A DNA stretch of 64,000 nt, from NCBI RefSeq assembly GCF_964199755.1, contig NC_133907.1, positions 6,081,001-6,145,000 on the forward strand, written 5' to 3'. The notes under the pieces are model-generated. The model was not told where the DNA came from and made no database searches. It was given only the letters and a program-made list of their open reading frames with translations. Source of the stretch: Larus michahellis. Its lineage: Eukaryota; Chordata; Aves; Charadriiformes; Laridae. A program made the position numbers and the translations under genes. Below are positions 12,001 to 23,935 of the stretch, piece after piece. Within the stretch, counting starts at the first letter, position 1. The number at the start of each line of letters is the position of its first letter.

Positions 12001-15000
12001 CAGGCTTAGAGTGGTGTTATGTTATACCATGTATGATTTTTCTGACAAGTTCTGCCAGAGGACAGAATTGAGGAAGATAGCCTTGTGGGGAAAACAAAAA
12101 GCTTGTTAATGGGGTAGTTTTCTCAAGAGTCACAAGCTCCTAGCAGTGGCTGCATTTGAAAATGAGAGGCAAGATCACAGTGGACCATTTCCATGATAGA
12201 TGGCTTTTATCTGCCTCTCCAGTTGCAGAGAGGACTGGACACAGCTACACTGTGTTTTGGAGAAAGCGTGGCAGTCCCTAGTCATACAAATGTCTGGAAG
12301 CACTTTCCAGAGGAGGCCTGGAGGGGAGTGACAGGGTAGGGCCTTGAGGAAGCGTCAGCAGCTGTGTTCCCCTGCTGACAGAAGACGGTTGTGGTGGGAT
12401 GGAATATATTGCCGTGCAGCTGTGGGTTAAAGTTTGCTTCTCCGTTTTGTGCAGGAGTGCTTCACCAGACAGCAGGAAGGTGGTGAAGTGGAATGTGGAG
12501 GACACCTTCAGCTGGCTGCGACGGGACCATTCTGCCTCTAAGGAGGACTACATGGTCAGTATCCCTTTGCTCGTGTGGCTGAGCGCAGGGAGCCTGGGAA
12601 AGGATGGGGGGCGTGTTGGGGCCAGATAAAGGTCCTTCTGGAGAAGGCTGCGATTGCTTTCCTTTGCTCTGTGAAATGGGAGTGACAGCAGCATGGGGAC
12701 TGCATACCTCTGGGGAGTCCAGCGGCAGGTTGTGTAAGGGGCTCTGGTTCTCTGCTTCTGCAGGACCGCCTGGAGCACTTACGCAAACAGTGTGGGCCCC
12801 ATGTGTCTGCTGCAGCAAAGGACTCCGTTGAAGGCATCTGCAGTAAGATTTACTACATATCCCTTGAATACGTCAAGCGGATCCGGGAGAAGCATCTTGC
12901 CATCCTCAAAGAGAACAATATATCTGGTACGCAGTCAGCTCTGAAGAGCTATAGGGCTACAGCACTGCAACATAAAGGCGATGTTCTCTGGCCTGTCCCC
13001 ATTCAAATAGCGTTATCTGTTGGGAGGGCTGATCTGAGTCCACGGGGTTGGATTTAACAGTCAGAAATAGCCAGTCCAGCATAGGCCTTAGCTGACAGAG
13101 TCTGGCAGTGCCTATGCAGTGGCAAGGTGTCTTTCCATCAGGCACTGATACCGGCTGTAATATCAAATATCATAAAGGTATGATCTGTCAGTATTAAGCA
13201 GCATGTCAGGAGCTGACCACACTGAACAGGGTGTTAGTTTCTTTCCCTGGACCGTGCTTTTTTGCTCTGCTTCTTCATTAGTTCCTGGGGACAGCTGACA
13301 CTCCCCTTCCTAATGCCAAGTTCTTTCTCCTTCCTGTATTCTCCTTTGACACATTTCTTGGGATCTAAGCACCTTCTGCACTCCTCTGCTTCCTAGCGCA
13401 TCACTGGGCACCCTTCTTTCTTTCCCAGAAGAGGATTTATGTTTCTTGATCTTTTCTCTGTTTTCTTCCTAGTTTATGTCTGTACTTCTGCCCCTGGTCA
13501 CCTTTTTCTTCTTCCATGCTCCCTGCTTTGTTCATCACCACCGTTCTGTTAGTCCTTTTCCTTTTTGGGTCCTAGCTCTGCTCAGACTCCCTTCAGATCC
13601 CAGTGTCTGCCTTTTGCTGCTTGTTTTTGCTGCTTCCCACCCGATTGAATCCATGATTCCTTCCAATTGATTTTCCTGTGAGCTCTTTTTTTTTTTTCCT
13701 GCTGAAGCCGAGGCTAAGCTGCTGTCCCCGGTGGGTAACCACAAGGTGGCGGGAGGATTCCTTTGTCTCCTGCATTTGGCAGCCTGGGAGTGTTTATTGT
13801 GCTTTGGCCGAGTTTGGTGCAAACTGAAATAACTGTTAGTAATGACAAGGAAGGTGTTTTACTTGTCTGGAACATGCCTCCTGATGCTGGAATTGTGTAC
13901 AGTCTACAGATCTGCTGTGGTAGAGATGGAGAAATACTGTGAAATGGGTCCTCCCTATGCTCTGGCAGCGGGGGATGGAATTAATTTGGAGAGTCAGCTC
14001 TGAATCTAGCTAGCTACCTACAAGATCTGTGAAGGACCACCATGGTGGTCCTTTGGGGTGACCAGTCTGCTCTTTAGCCCTATTCCTGTCACTGCATGTT
14101 TTCAGGTGGAAGGAAGAGCTGTCACAGATTTCCTTGGATTCTAATGGGCTGCCTTTCTCTTTATTCTCCATAGCTGAGGTAGAAGCTCCTGAAGTCCAGG
14201 ACAGGCTCGTATACTGTTACCCAGTGAGACTGGCCATCCCCTCCCCACCACTCCCCAGCGTGGAAATGCACATGGAAAACAATGTGGCATGTGTGCGGTA
14301 CAAAGGGGAGATGGTGAAAGTGAGCCGCAACTACTTCAGCAAGCTGGTAAGGGCTGACTGCCAGTCCTGCGTGACTTGTCACAAACTGCTCTTTGGTGAG
14401 AGGTTTTACTTCTCCTTGTCCTCTGAGAGGAGAGACTGCGCAGAGGAATGGCGTGCTGACCTGGCAGAGGCTGTCAGACACTGCCCTAATAGTAGCAGAA
14501 ATGAGGACGGCTGCTTTCACCTTACTCAGGGTCAGGCTTCTGCTGGGAATACTTACAAGGTGTTGCGCGTATGCTCTGGATACATACTGTGCTGCGAGAA
14601 TGATCGTAGTCACAGCAAGGCAGCCCTTGCTGAGAGGCAGTCGCTGATTTTTTTTCATTCATGCTAGTAAAGAGCTCACAGTTCACTCACATGGTAAAAG
14701 CAGATGTGCTGAAAAACCTCCATGCAGAGCCCCACCTGCTCCTGTTTTCATCGGTGTCCCTCTCCATGTCATGTGTATTTGTGTACTGTTTTATCTTTGT
14801 TGAGTCCGTTTGTGTTTAATGGCTGGGCTTTCTCTTCCAGTGGCTTCTCTATCGGTACAGTTGCATAGACGACTCTGGCTTTGAAAAGTTTCTGCCCAGG
14901 GTTTGGTGCCTTCTCCGTCGATACCAGGTACTGTCTAATCACAGTTGTACATCGGAAAGCCTTAGTAATAGTGGGGAACTGAACTCGTCTTTGCTTTGGG

Positions 15001-17682
15001 GGAGGTGCACAGCTCTGGGAGCCTGACACAAAACAGGGCTTAGACTGAGTCCGCTGTCTGCTCCCGGTGTTTTGAGATAAGACTGTGGTTTGGGGACCAA
15101 TTGCAATCTTGACAGGAGACTTCAAGGGTGGTAAAGATAAATTTTCATGAAAGAAACCTTCAGTAGTTCTTGACTCTTGAGTGCCAGCTGAAGGTTCGTG
15201 GGGAGTATATGTGAAAATTGACAGTTCGTTTGTGGGGCCTGAGTTGGATGAAATATCTAAAGAGCATTCTTGGGTACATGCAGGGGACCTCCACGAATTT
15301 GAGAAAGGACGAGGGGGCCCTGCATACCTAGAGGAGTGGGTGCATGGACGTATGGCCCTGGGTCCGTGGTCAGTGAAGGGAGCAGCAGGAACAGCGAGTA
15401 CAGGCACGGCTCACCGGGGTTTGCTCTCCTCAGATGATGTTCGGTGTGGGTCTGTACGAAGGAACTGGTCTGCAGGGGGCACTTCCCGTGCACGTCTTTG
15501 AAGCCCTCCACAAACTCTTTGGAGTGAGTTTTGAATGCTTTGCCTCGCCCCTGAATTGCTATTTTAAACAGTACTGTTCGGCCTTCTTGGATACAGACGG
15601 GTATTTTGGATCCAGGGGGTGAGTCTTACTTTCCGGTGCCCTTGCTGTGTTTCTGTGTGGGTGTGTGCACGTGCGATGACTCAAGACAGGCTGACGTGTG
15701 CGTGTATTCAGGGTGGTAGGTGGTTCTGTGATGTCTGCTCAGAAGGTTGTGTACTTCAGGCCCGCCTAAAGGCAATGAGTGGACACAGGCTGGCTGTGAA
15801 ACCGTCAGGAGTGTGCCGTTGGTCTAGTTAGAGGGCTCTGGTCCCTGGGGTAATGCAATTTATAGGTGTGCCAGCACTTGCCCTTGTTCTGAAGAATGGG
15901 AGACCCGGGCCCTCAAGCACTCAGGTTGAATCAGCAGTCACCTCCAGGGACTACAGATGGAGCGTGTCCTCAGTGACCAGTCCAGCTGTTAGAAGCTGCA
16001 GGCTCTGTGCTGCTGGGGATTCAGGCTTTCTGAGAGTATGACTGCCTTTTCTGAGGAAATGGATGCTTTTTAAAGTCTGAAAATGAGAATTTTGGCCTCT
16101 CTGATGGGGCTCTTTGCCTTTTTCCTCCAGCCCGTGCCTGGATTTCTTCCCTATAAGTGGCTCTTTTGAGGCAAATCCTCCGTTCTGTGAGGAACTGATG
16201 GATGCCATGGTCTCTCACTTTGAGGTATGTCAGCTCACCTGTGGAGTTGTTCTGAATGGAGCTGTGCCATCCGTCCTCTCCTCCCCACTGCACCCTCACA
16301 GCAGGGCTGCAATGCTGAAGGCAAAGGGCGGTGACTGCTGCAGCATCACTCTAGAAGCAGGAATATTTCCTTTCAGAACTCATTAGACATGTCATTGCTC
16401 AGCCAGCGCTGAGATTGTTCATTTTCTTGTTGAACTAGAAACTGCTGGAGAACTCCAGTGAGCCTCTCTCCTTTATCGTCTTCATCCCCGAGTGGCGGGA
16501 CCCTCCTACACCAGCCCTGACCCGCATGGAGCAGAGCAAGTTCAAGCGGCACCAGCTCATCCTGCCAGCCTTTGATCACGAATACCGCAGCGGGTCTCAG
16601 CATGTCTGCAAAAAGTAGGCCTTTTTCTCAGGTCCTTCTGGGAAATGTGTTTCTGAAGCCGTGTGACAGAAATATCCCATCCCAAGTTGAAATCAATGGA
16701 AAATAGGGAACAGGCAAGGAAAAACACAGCGCATAATCACCCTGGATTTTAAGATAGGCATGCAGTGTGTTCTGAATTTCATGTTCATTTAATCACTACT
16801 GAGGTATTAGACTAAGAAAAAGCTTGTGAGTGGGATATTCCTTGGGTGCAAGTCCAGTCTGAACAGGTCATACACGTGGTGCTGTGGTGATCATCTGTGC
16901 TCCCCTGCCAGCTCTCTGATCTGGTGAGCCCGCTGAGCAGCGTTTCCCAGTCTGACAAATGCCGCAGCGGTTCCGTGTCACTTGGGGGGAAGCAGAAGTA
17001 AGGGGCAGGTAGGATCTTGGTCCTCAGTGGAGGACCGTTGGCCTGCTGTTTAAGCAACAAGTTCAAGTAACAAGTGCTTAAACACTTCTCTGGACCTGGT
17101 TACGATTGATGCCTTACCCTGATGAGTTTCCTTCTTCAGGGACAGCAATGTCCCAGTGCACGTGCTGGAGGAGAGCTAGGTGGCTATGCAGTGTCAGTGC
17201 TTCTACTCTGAAAGTTTGCGAGCCTCTACCTTTACTCAGAGTTGCCGTGCACTCCATTCTGCCTGCTTTTTCCCCAGAATAATGAGAGAAAAGGACAGAT
17301 AAATACTTGTCCTAAACACAACCCACAGGAGGAGGGGCGGGTGCTAGGAAGTGTGTGTGGGTGGCAGTTGTGTGACTTCTGGGCAGGTGGGCCATGGGAG
17401 ATGCTGAGAGCCTGTGTCTTCCCTTGCAGAGAGGAGATGTACTACAAGGCCGTGCACAACACAGCCGTCCTCTTCCTGCAGAACAGTGCAGGCTTTGCCA
17501 AGTGGGAGCCCACGCCAGAGCGGCTGCAGGAGCTTGTTGCAGCCTACAAGCATTCAGGCCGGACCCTCAGCTCCTCCTCCTCCTCCTCGTCATCATCGTC
17601 CTCCTCCTCGTCCTCCACAGCAGATAAAGAGCGGGAGCTGGGCCGAGAGCAAAGCAGCAGCAGGGAGACTAATCCCAACTAA
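9034..17682 (+). CDS. PCIF1: mRNA cap-adjacent adenosine N6-methyltransferase (phosphorylated CTD interacting factor 1, CAPAM)
   Basis: PCIF1 binds phosphorylated RNA polymerase II CTD through a WW domain and methylates N6 of the 2'-O-methyladenosine next to the mRNA cap, in the nucleus. Fifteen coding exons join in phase to 712 codons including the stop (711 aa; human 704): 9034-9157, 9345-9469, 9929-10066, 10483-10613, 10847-11001, 11236-11383, 11592-11675, 12455-12554, 12764-12926, 14174-14346, 14841-14927, 15434-15618, 16131-16224, 16439-16614, 17430-17682. The protein starts [20 protein letters not shown]. The WW domain runs from about residue 42 ([19 protein letters not shown]). The catalytic N-P-P-F motif falls at residues 553-556, the human position. 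The C terminus holds a long serine tract from (TCC)n-like codons. All introns are GT-AG, and no lesions were seen. Confidence 0.97.
17571..17618 (+). repeat. (TCC)n-like trinucleotide tract encoding polyserine in PCIF1
   Basis: TCC, TCG and TCA codons run on to give about 17 consecutive serines near the PCIF1 C terminus; human has a shorter, interrupted serine stretch at the same place. A pyrimidine-rich CTC run survives at the equivalent place of the downstream duplicate. Confidence 0.8.
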
Positions 17683-18535
17683 GGTGCAGAGGTGCGAGGC
17701 AGCAGGGGAGGTGCCGGCGGCCCCGAGGAGGCTTTGCCGGGGCAATGGAGAGACTGCTGGCTGCGTAGCACCGGCCTGGGGGACTCTTGCGCAGCAGCTC
17801 CACGGCACCTGCTTTCCTCTGCGAACTGCATGCCACCCCCGCCCAGGAGCGCCGGGGAGCGCCCGTCCGCCGGCGGGGAGAGGAGCTCGGCCGCAGCCCT
17901 CACCGGAGGGCGAGGGAACCCAGCGTGGCGCGGCAGGAGGAGCAGGCAGCCCCCCGATGCCAGAGCAACGGGGGAAGGGGCAGCCGGAGCTGGGACGCAT
18001 GCACGGGTGGAAGGACGGTGGGACAGATGGAGGGACGGATGGCAAGCGCGAGTGCTCGGTGCCTGGCGCCGCGGCTGAAGGGGCCCCAGCAGCTGGCCGC
18101 AGCCCGGCGCCGGCAGGAGGAGGACGGGCAGAGCCCGGGGGCTCCTGCGGCCGGACTGGCACCAGCACGGCTCCGTGTCCATAGTGTAAATAGTTCTGTC
18201 CGTGGCGCCCGTGCTCCTCGCAGGGCTGCTCCCATCGCATCCGTGTTTCTTTCCCACATGTGTGAGTCCCGTGTTCGCCGACGCTGTGTACCGTAGAGGG
18301 GAGGAGCGGAGAAGAGGAGTTTCTTTGGTGTGTAAAGACGTCTTTGCAGCTGTTTTGTAGTCGTTGTGGTTTTTATGCGGAGCCTCCGGGCTTTATTTAA
18401 CCTCCTTGGGTTTTGTTTTGTAAGGATTAATTTAACACCGCTAACCATTTTATTACTTTTATCAAGAAGAGCAAAGTCTATTTTTGATTTCTGTTTCCTA
18501 GTTCTTAGGAACATTAAAAACCAGCATACAGCTCT
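17683..18535 (+). other. PCIF1: PCIF1 3' UTR
   Basis: After the TAA at 17680-17682 comes a GC-rich stretch and then, from about 18280, an AT-richer segment ending in an ATTAAA signal at 18513-18518, so cleavage is expected near 18530-18540. The distal part, from about 18090, is repeated almost unchanged at 24165-24590. Confidence 0.75.
18513..18518 (+). terminator. PCIF1 poly(A) signal ATTAAA
   Basis: ATTAAA lies in ACATTAAAAACC about 830 bases after the stop codon and is the first credible signal downstream of it. Cleavage itself was not observed. Confidence 0.6.
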
Positions 18536-18559
18536 GCCCCGTGTCCGTGCCTTTCCTTC

Positions 18560-21500
18560 TCTGTTGGCCACGGGCCTTTGGTCACCTGCCCTCGCCTCTG
18601 TCTCACTCTGGCTGAAAGTTTGAAAAACGTTGGGGGGGTTGTTTGTTTTTTTCAGAACTATCTGTCATCTGACCCGTTCCGTGCTGCAGTGCCCTCCTGG
18701 TGAATTTTTTCTTCCTAAGGACCTGTGTGAACCCTCTAAAGCAACCTGGCCACTGTCCTCCTGGTTCATTTTCTGCTGCTGTCTTTCTCTTCCCTGTAAC
18801 GGCCCTCCAAGCGGTGCAGGCAGCTGTGATCGCCCTCAGCCTCTTCGGGGCAGAAGAAGCCAGCTCCTCCTCGCGGGCTCTCTGCTCCGGGGCTCTCGGC
18901 ACTTTGGTAGCCCTTTGCCTCCTGGTCAAGGAGGCCCAGGCTGAGCTGCGTTGCAGGTCCAGGCGCGTTGGCAGAGAGCAGAGACCGATGCGGTGGTGGG
19001 AGAGCTTGGCCGGGCTTTCCTGCAGTCAGTCCCTAACGCGGGCCTGGTGGGGGGTGTCCGTGGGGAGCGGGGACCTTTCCTGGGTAGCGCAGCCTGGGGG
19101 TCGGTGCACCGCACTCTCAAAGTGCAGACCTTCCCCGGCTGGACTGATCTTGCTTCAGCTTACAGCCATCCATTTCACCCTGTCCCTGGCTGTTGGATTA
19201 AAGAATTGTTTACTACCACCAGTCTCTTCTGGCCCAACGAGGTGAGGGCAGCTCGGGGGGGTTAAAAGCAGTGGTAGTTCTCTGACCCAGCCTTTCTGGG
19301 GTTCGGGAATTTCCCGGCTTTACCTGTAGAGCTCCCTCCACCCCTGGACAGGCTGCAGGCACCGTGGAGCCCTGTTCTCCTCCCTGGCTGGGTTTCTCTG
19401 TCCCAAAGGAAAACGGCTCCGGGGCAGGTTAGCGTTGCCTGGGAGCCTGTGATCCTGCAGCCTTGCGGGGCTGCGTTTCTCGACACAGGTCGAAAGGTTT
19501 ATTAGTTAAAAGCCGGGAGCTGAGGAAGCACCGTGAATCCTGGGTCTGTGTCGCGCCCATGGCACTCTGCAGCCAGCAGCACCCGTGCCGCGGCAGTGCC
19601 GGCGCTGCTCTGTGGCGGGCAGGAGCAGCCCTGCCCCACGCGCTGCCTGCTCCCAGTACCTGCACGGCCGCCTCCCAGTACCTCCCAGCTCTCCAGAGAC
19701 GCTTTCAACGACAGAGACGAGATCATTGAACTTCTTTAACGTCACTCAGGACAGTTGGGAGCTCTGACAGTGAAAGCAGCAGTTTGTAAAGCCTTTTTTT
19801 TCCCTTTTATTCATTATTTTGAGCCAAGGCAGGCTGCTCTTGAAGTGCAGGTGACCAGAGACACACCTTGATGCTGGGACCTGTCAGCAGACCTGCTCCT
19901 TGGTCAGTCTGTCCTCACCGAGTCCTTTGTCTTGCTCCCTTGGATGATGAACAATTACCTTGATACGTATTTAATTGACGGACCATGCCAGGAGCCGAGC
20001 CCCTGTGGCAGAGGTCAGTGGGCCCTGGAGGAGCGCAGGGACAAAGTGACAGCTGGTGAAGGATCCAGTGAGGGTGGTGGGGCTGGAGGTGGCTGGCTGG
20101 GACACGGAACAGGTTCTTGCAGGACTGAGCTGCCCGATCCTTGAGGCAACTGGACCGGCCAGCACAGGGCATCCCCATCAGCCCGGTGCCAAGATGGGAT
20201 GCGACACTTCCCACCGAGACACTCGGTGGTGGCCGTCCTGCAGTGCCAGACTGCTCCCTGCCCAGCCGAGCCTGTACCAGGGGTGGAGCCAAGGGTGGGT
20301 GACCGAGGCCAGGCCAAGCTGTGCGAGGGGCTGCGGTGGTGGGAACAGCCGGGGCACACAGCTGGGAACGGTGGCCGGTACGAGCAGGACTGGGGGTGAC
20401 ATGGTCAGCAGTCACACTGGGAGCTGGACGTTGCCTGGTGCCCCGGAATAAAAGCTCTTTCATACTCGGCCAAACCTTGAGGATTTGAACCGAAGGGTCC
20501 TTGGCTAACGCTGCTCCGGGCAGCTCCTGCCCAAGTGGCTGCTGTGTCGCGGGCCAGAGCTGCAGCCCAGCCCTGCGCTCGTCAGGGTGTGGGCAATAAT
20601 TACCTGGGCAGTTCCCAGAGCTCAGCCCTGCCTGGAGAAAAAAAAGTCATTGTTGACCGGCACGGAAATCCCGTCCTGCCCCCCGAGAGGACTGAGAGCA
20701 GCAAGGTGTGATCCTGTCACCGACAAGGGGATGGAAACCCACGGCAGCGCCATGGCTCAGGCATGTCCCCTGCTTGGCCATTGCTGCTTGGGGGTCCCCG
20801 TTGTCACCCCCACAAACACTGCCGCCTGTGGTGGGTGGTCACTGCTGCTCTCCTGGCTGGCAGCGCAGTGGGAGGGAGGTTTTCCCTGTCTGTGCTGGGA
20901 AGGAATCGCTGCTGCCAGCCTGCCCTGGGCAGAGGGGGGGGCTCTAGTGGCTGCTGCCCCTTGGGGCTGCTGGAAACGCCCCTGCAACGTCTGCAGCCAG
21001 CGGGGGGGGGGGGCGGGGAATTTGGCATGGGCTGAGGGGAGACCCAGCCGTGGAGAGGGATGTGACAAGGGCTCAGCCTGGCTCTGGCAAGTGCTGTGAC
21101 CCCCCAGTGCCCCCAGCCCTGGCTCCCCGGGGCGCAGGAGTGGGGTGAGGTGTCCAGGCATGTGCTGGCAGCACTGGGTGTTTCTGGGCACCCTGGGATC
21201 CTCATCCTGCGGGTGACACGGACTCCAGGAGGGGTGTCCAGAGCCCTCCCCACCGGGCACTTCATGCCTGAAGCAGCTTCTCTCCCTGGGGTCGTACAAG
21301 AGCCGCCTGTTCCCAGGCTGGTGAAGGGGAGAGGGTCTGCCCGTGCCATGGGGACCCTCAGGATCCCGCTCTGCAGCCGCCCTCTCCCCAGGGCTGGGGG
21401 CTGCATGTCCCCAGGGGCCACTGCCTGCAGCCTCCAGGCAGGGAAGGAGCATCCTCAGGGCCGCCTGTGAGCGAGGGGGCAGCAGGGCTGCAGGGAGCCG

Positions 21501-21700
21501 CACCGGCATCCCCCCAAAACCGACCCGCTGCAGCCCGGCAGGGGTCAGGGGGACCTGGCTGTGCCCTGCGGCGTGGGTGGGCCTGACCCACCGTCACCCT
21601 CCGCACGGCGACGGCACCGGCACCGGCACCGGCACCGGCCGAGCATCCGCCTCCCGCTCCGCGTTGCCAGGCCAACGCCGCGGAGGATGCTGCCAGCCCC
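18560..21700. other. Gene-poor spacer between PCIF1 and the RNF182-like gene
   Basis: No conserved exon is recognisable. Notable items are a stand-alone AATAAA in GGAATAAAAGCTCTTT at 20447-20452, a run of about a dozen G at 21002-21014, and GC-rich open frames on both strands that look like noise. A (GGCACC)n run lies at about 21612-21640. Confidence 0.5.
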
Positions 21701-22340
21701 TGCGCCGGGGCTGCCTCCGCAGCGTGGCGGGCAGCCTGCCCCACGCCTCGTCCATGGGGGGCACGCCGCCGCCGGCACCCCGCCTGCCTCCCCGGACAGG
21801 GCCGCAGGGCTGGGGACCGACCCACGGCTGCTTCCCACTCGGGAGCACCGGCACAGACCGCAGGTACGGGGAGGTGGTGGGGGGGGCGGGGGGAACGCGA
21901 GGATGAGGGGGGCTGCAGGGCTGGGGGGTCCCTGCAGCCAGCACAGCCCGGTGTCCCGGGGAACCTGGATGGACGGGGAGGGACAAGCCCCGCTCGGGAC
22001 CCTGAGCCCCCCCACTCCATGCTGCAGCACCGAGGGGCTCTGCAGCCGGTCCTGTCCCCTGGGAAAGACGTCTCCCTCCTTCCCAGGCACCGGGGAGGGG
22101 ATGAGTCCCAGCGCTGGTGGCACCAGCCAGTGGTCAGAGCTGGGCTGTGCTGGCCCTAGGAGGGGGCTGCTGCTTCCCCATCCCTGCTCCCCCATCCCCG
22201 CTCTGTCATGGACCCTGAGGGGGTGACCAGGACCCAGCCTGTGGGGTGCAGAGGGGCCCGTAATCTGCCCCCCAAGCCCTCTCTCACAGCGGCTTCCCTC
22301 TCCCCCAGCCCAGACAGCCCCTGGCCAGCCCTCGGGCGGC
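21700..22340 (+). other. Possible 5' exon and UTR of the RNF182-like gene
   Basis: A CpG-rich block ends in a good donor CAG/GTACGG at 21863/21864. A pyrimidine tract ending CTCCCCCAG precedes 22309, only 32 bases before the ATG at 22341. This suggests one upstream noncoding exon, as in many intronless-CDS genes. The evidence is splice motifs only. Confidence 0.35.
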
Positions 22341-23066
22341 ATGGCCCACCAGGACGGCGGGCGGGGGCTGCAGCCACCCGTACACGTAGCCCCCGAGCTG
22401 GAGTGCAAGATCTGCTACAGCCGCTACGACGCCCGCGCCCGCAGGCCCAAGCTGCTGCGCTGCGGCCATCGCCTCTGCGCCAAGTGCCTGCGCAAGATGG
22501 TGGCGCTGGGGAACGCGTCGCCCCGCCAGCTCCGCTGCCCCTTCTGCCGCCAGCACAGCCCGGTGCCCGGTGGGGACGTGCAGCAGCTGCAGGACGACGG
22601 CGAGGCGCTGGCACTGCTGACAGGCCATGAGCGGGCCAAGAAGCAGGGTGTCCCCCGGTCCCCCGAGGTTCTCCTCTGCCCCAGCGTACTGGAGCCCACG
22701 GCCGGCCCCGACTGCCTGGTCGTCACCATCCTGGAGGTGCCGGAGGACGTGGCCCCGCCGGAGGGCCTGGGAGGGCTGGAGGTGGTGCGGCTGTACCGCC
22801 CCGCCAGCCTGGGCACGCTGCCCTGCCACGGCCCCGGGCAGAAGTGCCGCTCCTGGGGGTGGCGAGCCGTCCCCCGCTTCATCCTGGGCGTCCTCTGCCT
22901 CCTCTACTTCAGCTCCCTGCCCTTCGGTATCTACCTCCTGCTCATCGAGCACCACAGCCTGGGCATCGTCCTGGTCAGCCTCGTGCCCTCCACCCTCCTC
23001 CTCTGCATCGTCTACAGCCTCTGCCAGTGTCTGTGCCGAGAGGTCTTCGGGTTCCCCCACTCCTGA
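22341..23066 (+). CDS. RNF182-like RING finger E3 ubiquitin ligase with two transmembrane segments
   Basis: The uninterrupted frame encodes 241 residues. It begins with an RING-HC finger: Cys22, Cys25, Cys41, His43, Cys46, Cys49, Cys66, Cys69, in ELECKICYSRYD...CGHRLCAKCL...LRCPFCR. This is followed by a middle region with LVVTILEVPED and VVRLYRPASLGT. Two hydrophobic segments follow at about 180-202 (LYFSSLPFGIYLL) and 207-231 (LGIVLVSLVPS), with a Cys-rich QCLC tail. This is the exact architecture and length class of RNF182 (247 aa in human), a membrane-anchored ubiquitin ligase; several blocks match, including YFSSLP-GIYLL and VSLVPS. It is clearly diverged from RNF182, so I call it a paralogue and give no symbol. 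The start is supported by position relative to the RING and the nearby acceptor. Substrates are unknown. Confidence 0.85.
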   Translation: MAHQDGGRGLQPPVHVAPELECKICYSRYDARARRPKLLRCGHRLCAKCLRKMVALGNASPRQLRCPFCRQHSPVPGGDVQQLQDDGEALALLTGHERAKKQGVPRSPEVLLCPSVLEPTAGPDCLVVTILEVPEDVAPPEGLGGLEVVRLYRPASLGTLPCHGPGQKCRSWGWRAVPRFILGVLCLLYFSSLPFGIYLLLIEHHSLGIVLVSLVPSTLLLCIVYSLCQCLCREVFGFPHS

Positions 23067-23235
23067 CCCTGCACGGCTGAGCCCTGTGCCTGCGCTGGGG
23101 AGGCTTTGGGCACCTTGGAGCGTTGTTCCTTGGGGGTACGGGTGTTCCCCGAACCACGGCTGACCCACAGCGCGGAGGTCTACCTGGACCACTGGGAGAA
23201 GCTCAGCGCCTGTTGCCTGGGGGATGAAGGGATGG

Positions 23236-23935
23236 CGAGCAGCCCTGCCGAGGAGGGCTCAGGGGTGCTGCTGGATGGAAAGCTGGATGTGGGCCAACAA
23301 TGTGCGCTCACGGCACAGAAAGCCAACCCCATCCTGGGCTGCATCAAAAGCAGCGTGGCCAGCAGGGCGAGGGAGGCGATGCTGCCCCTCTGCTCCGCTC
23401 TGGGGAGACCCCACCTGGAGTATCGCATCCAGCTCTGGGGCCCCTGGCACAGAAAAGACATGGACCTGTTGGAGCGAGTCCAGAGGAGGCCACAAAAATG
23501 ATGAGCGGGCTGGAGCACCTCTGCTGTGAGGACAGGCTGGGAGAGACGGGGAAGAGCCTGGAGAAGAGAAGGCTCCAGGGAGACCTTATTGCGGCCTTTC
23601 AATACTTATCGGGGGCTTATGACGAAAGATGGGGACAAATATTTGAACAGGGCCTGTCACAACAGGACAAGGGGTAATGGTTTTAAGCTAAAAGAGGGTA
23701 CATTTAGACTAGATATAAGGAAGACATTTTCTACAATGAGGGTAGTGAAACGCTGGCCCAGGTTGCTCAGGGAGGTGGTAGATGCCCCATCCCTGGAAAC
23801 GTTCCAGGTCAGGTCAGACAGGGCTCTGAGCAGCCTGGTCTGGTTGCAGGTGTCCCGGCTCATGGCAGGGGGGGTTGGACTAGATGACCTTTAAAGGTCC
23901 CTTCCCACCCAAACCGTTCTATGATTCTACGATTC
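23236..23935 (+). mobile_element. CR1 LINE, 5'-truncated 3' end
   Basis: The sequence follows the CR1 consensus for the last part of the reverse-transcriptase frame: VGQQCALTAQKANPILGCIK, LCSALGRPHLEY and KDMDLLERVQRR in three stretches. The CR1 3' tail follows (VVDAPSLETF, then GLDDL) and ends in TTCTATGATTCTACGATTC, the CR1 8-mer-type terminus. About 700 bp remain, in the same orientation as the RNF182-like gene and starting about 170 bases after its stop codon. Internal frame breaks show it is inactive. There is no 5' part, as is usual for CR1 copies. Confidence 0.92.

Noticed and set aside
18700-19245. 181-codon frame with hydrophobic stretches after PCIF1
   Set aside because: The hydrophobic parts are irregular, no family is recognisable, and there is no splice or promoter context.
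21002-21014. Long G run as a functional element
   Set aside because: A single homopolymer in GC-rich DNA, also prone to assembly error; too little to support a claim.
20757-21509. 250-codon minus-strand frame before the RNF182-like gene
   Set aside because: Proline/serine-rich noise without conserved motifs.
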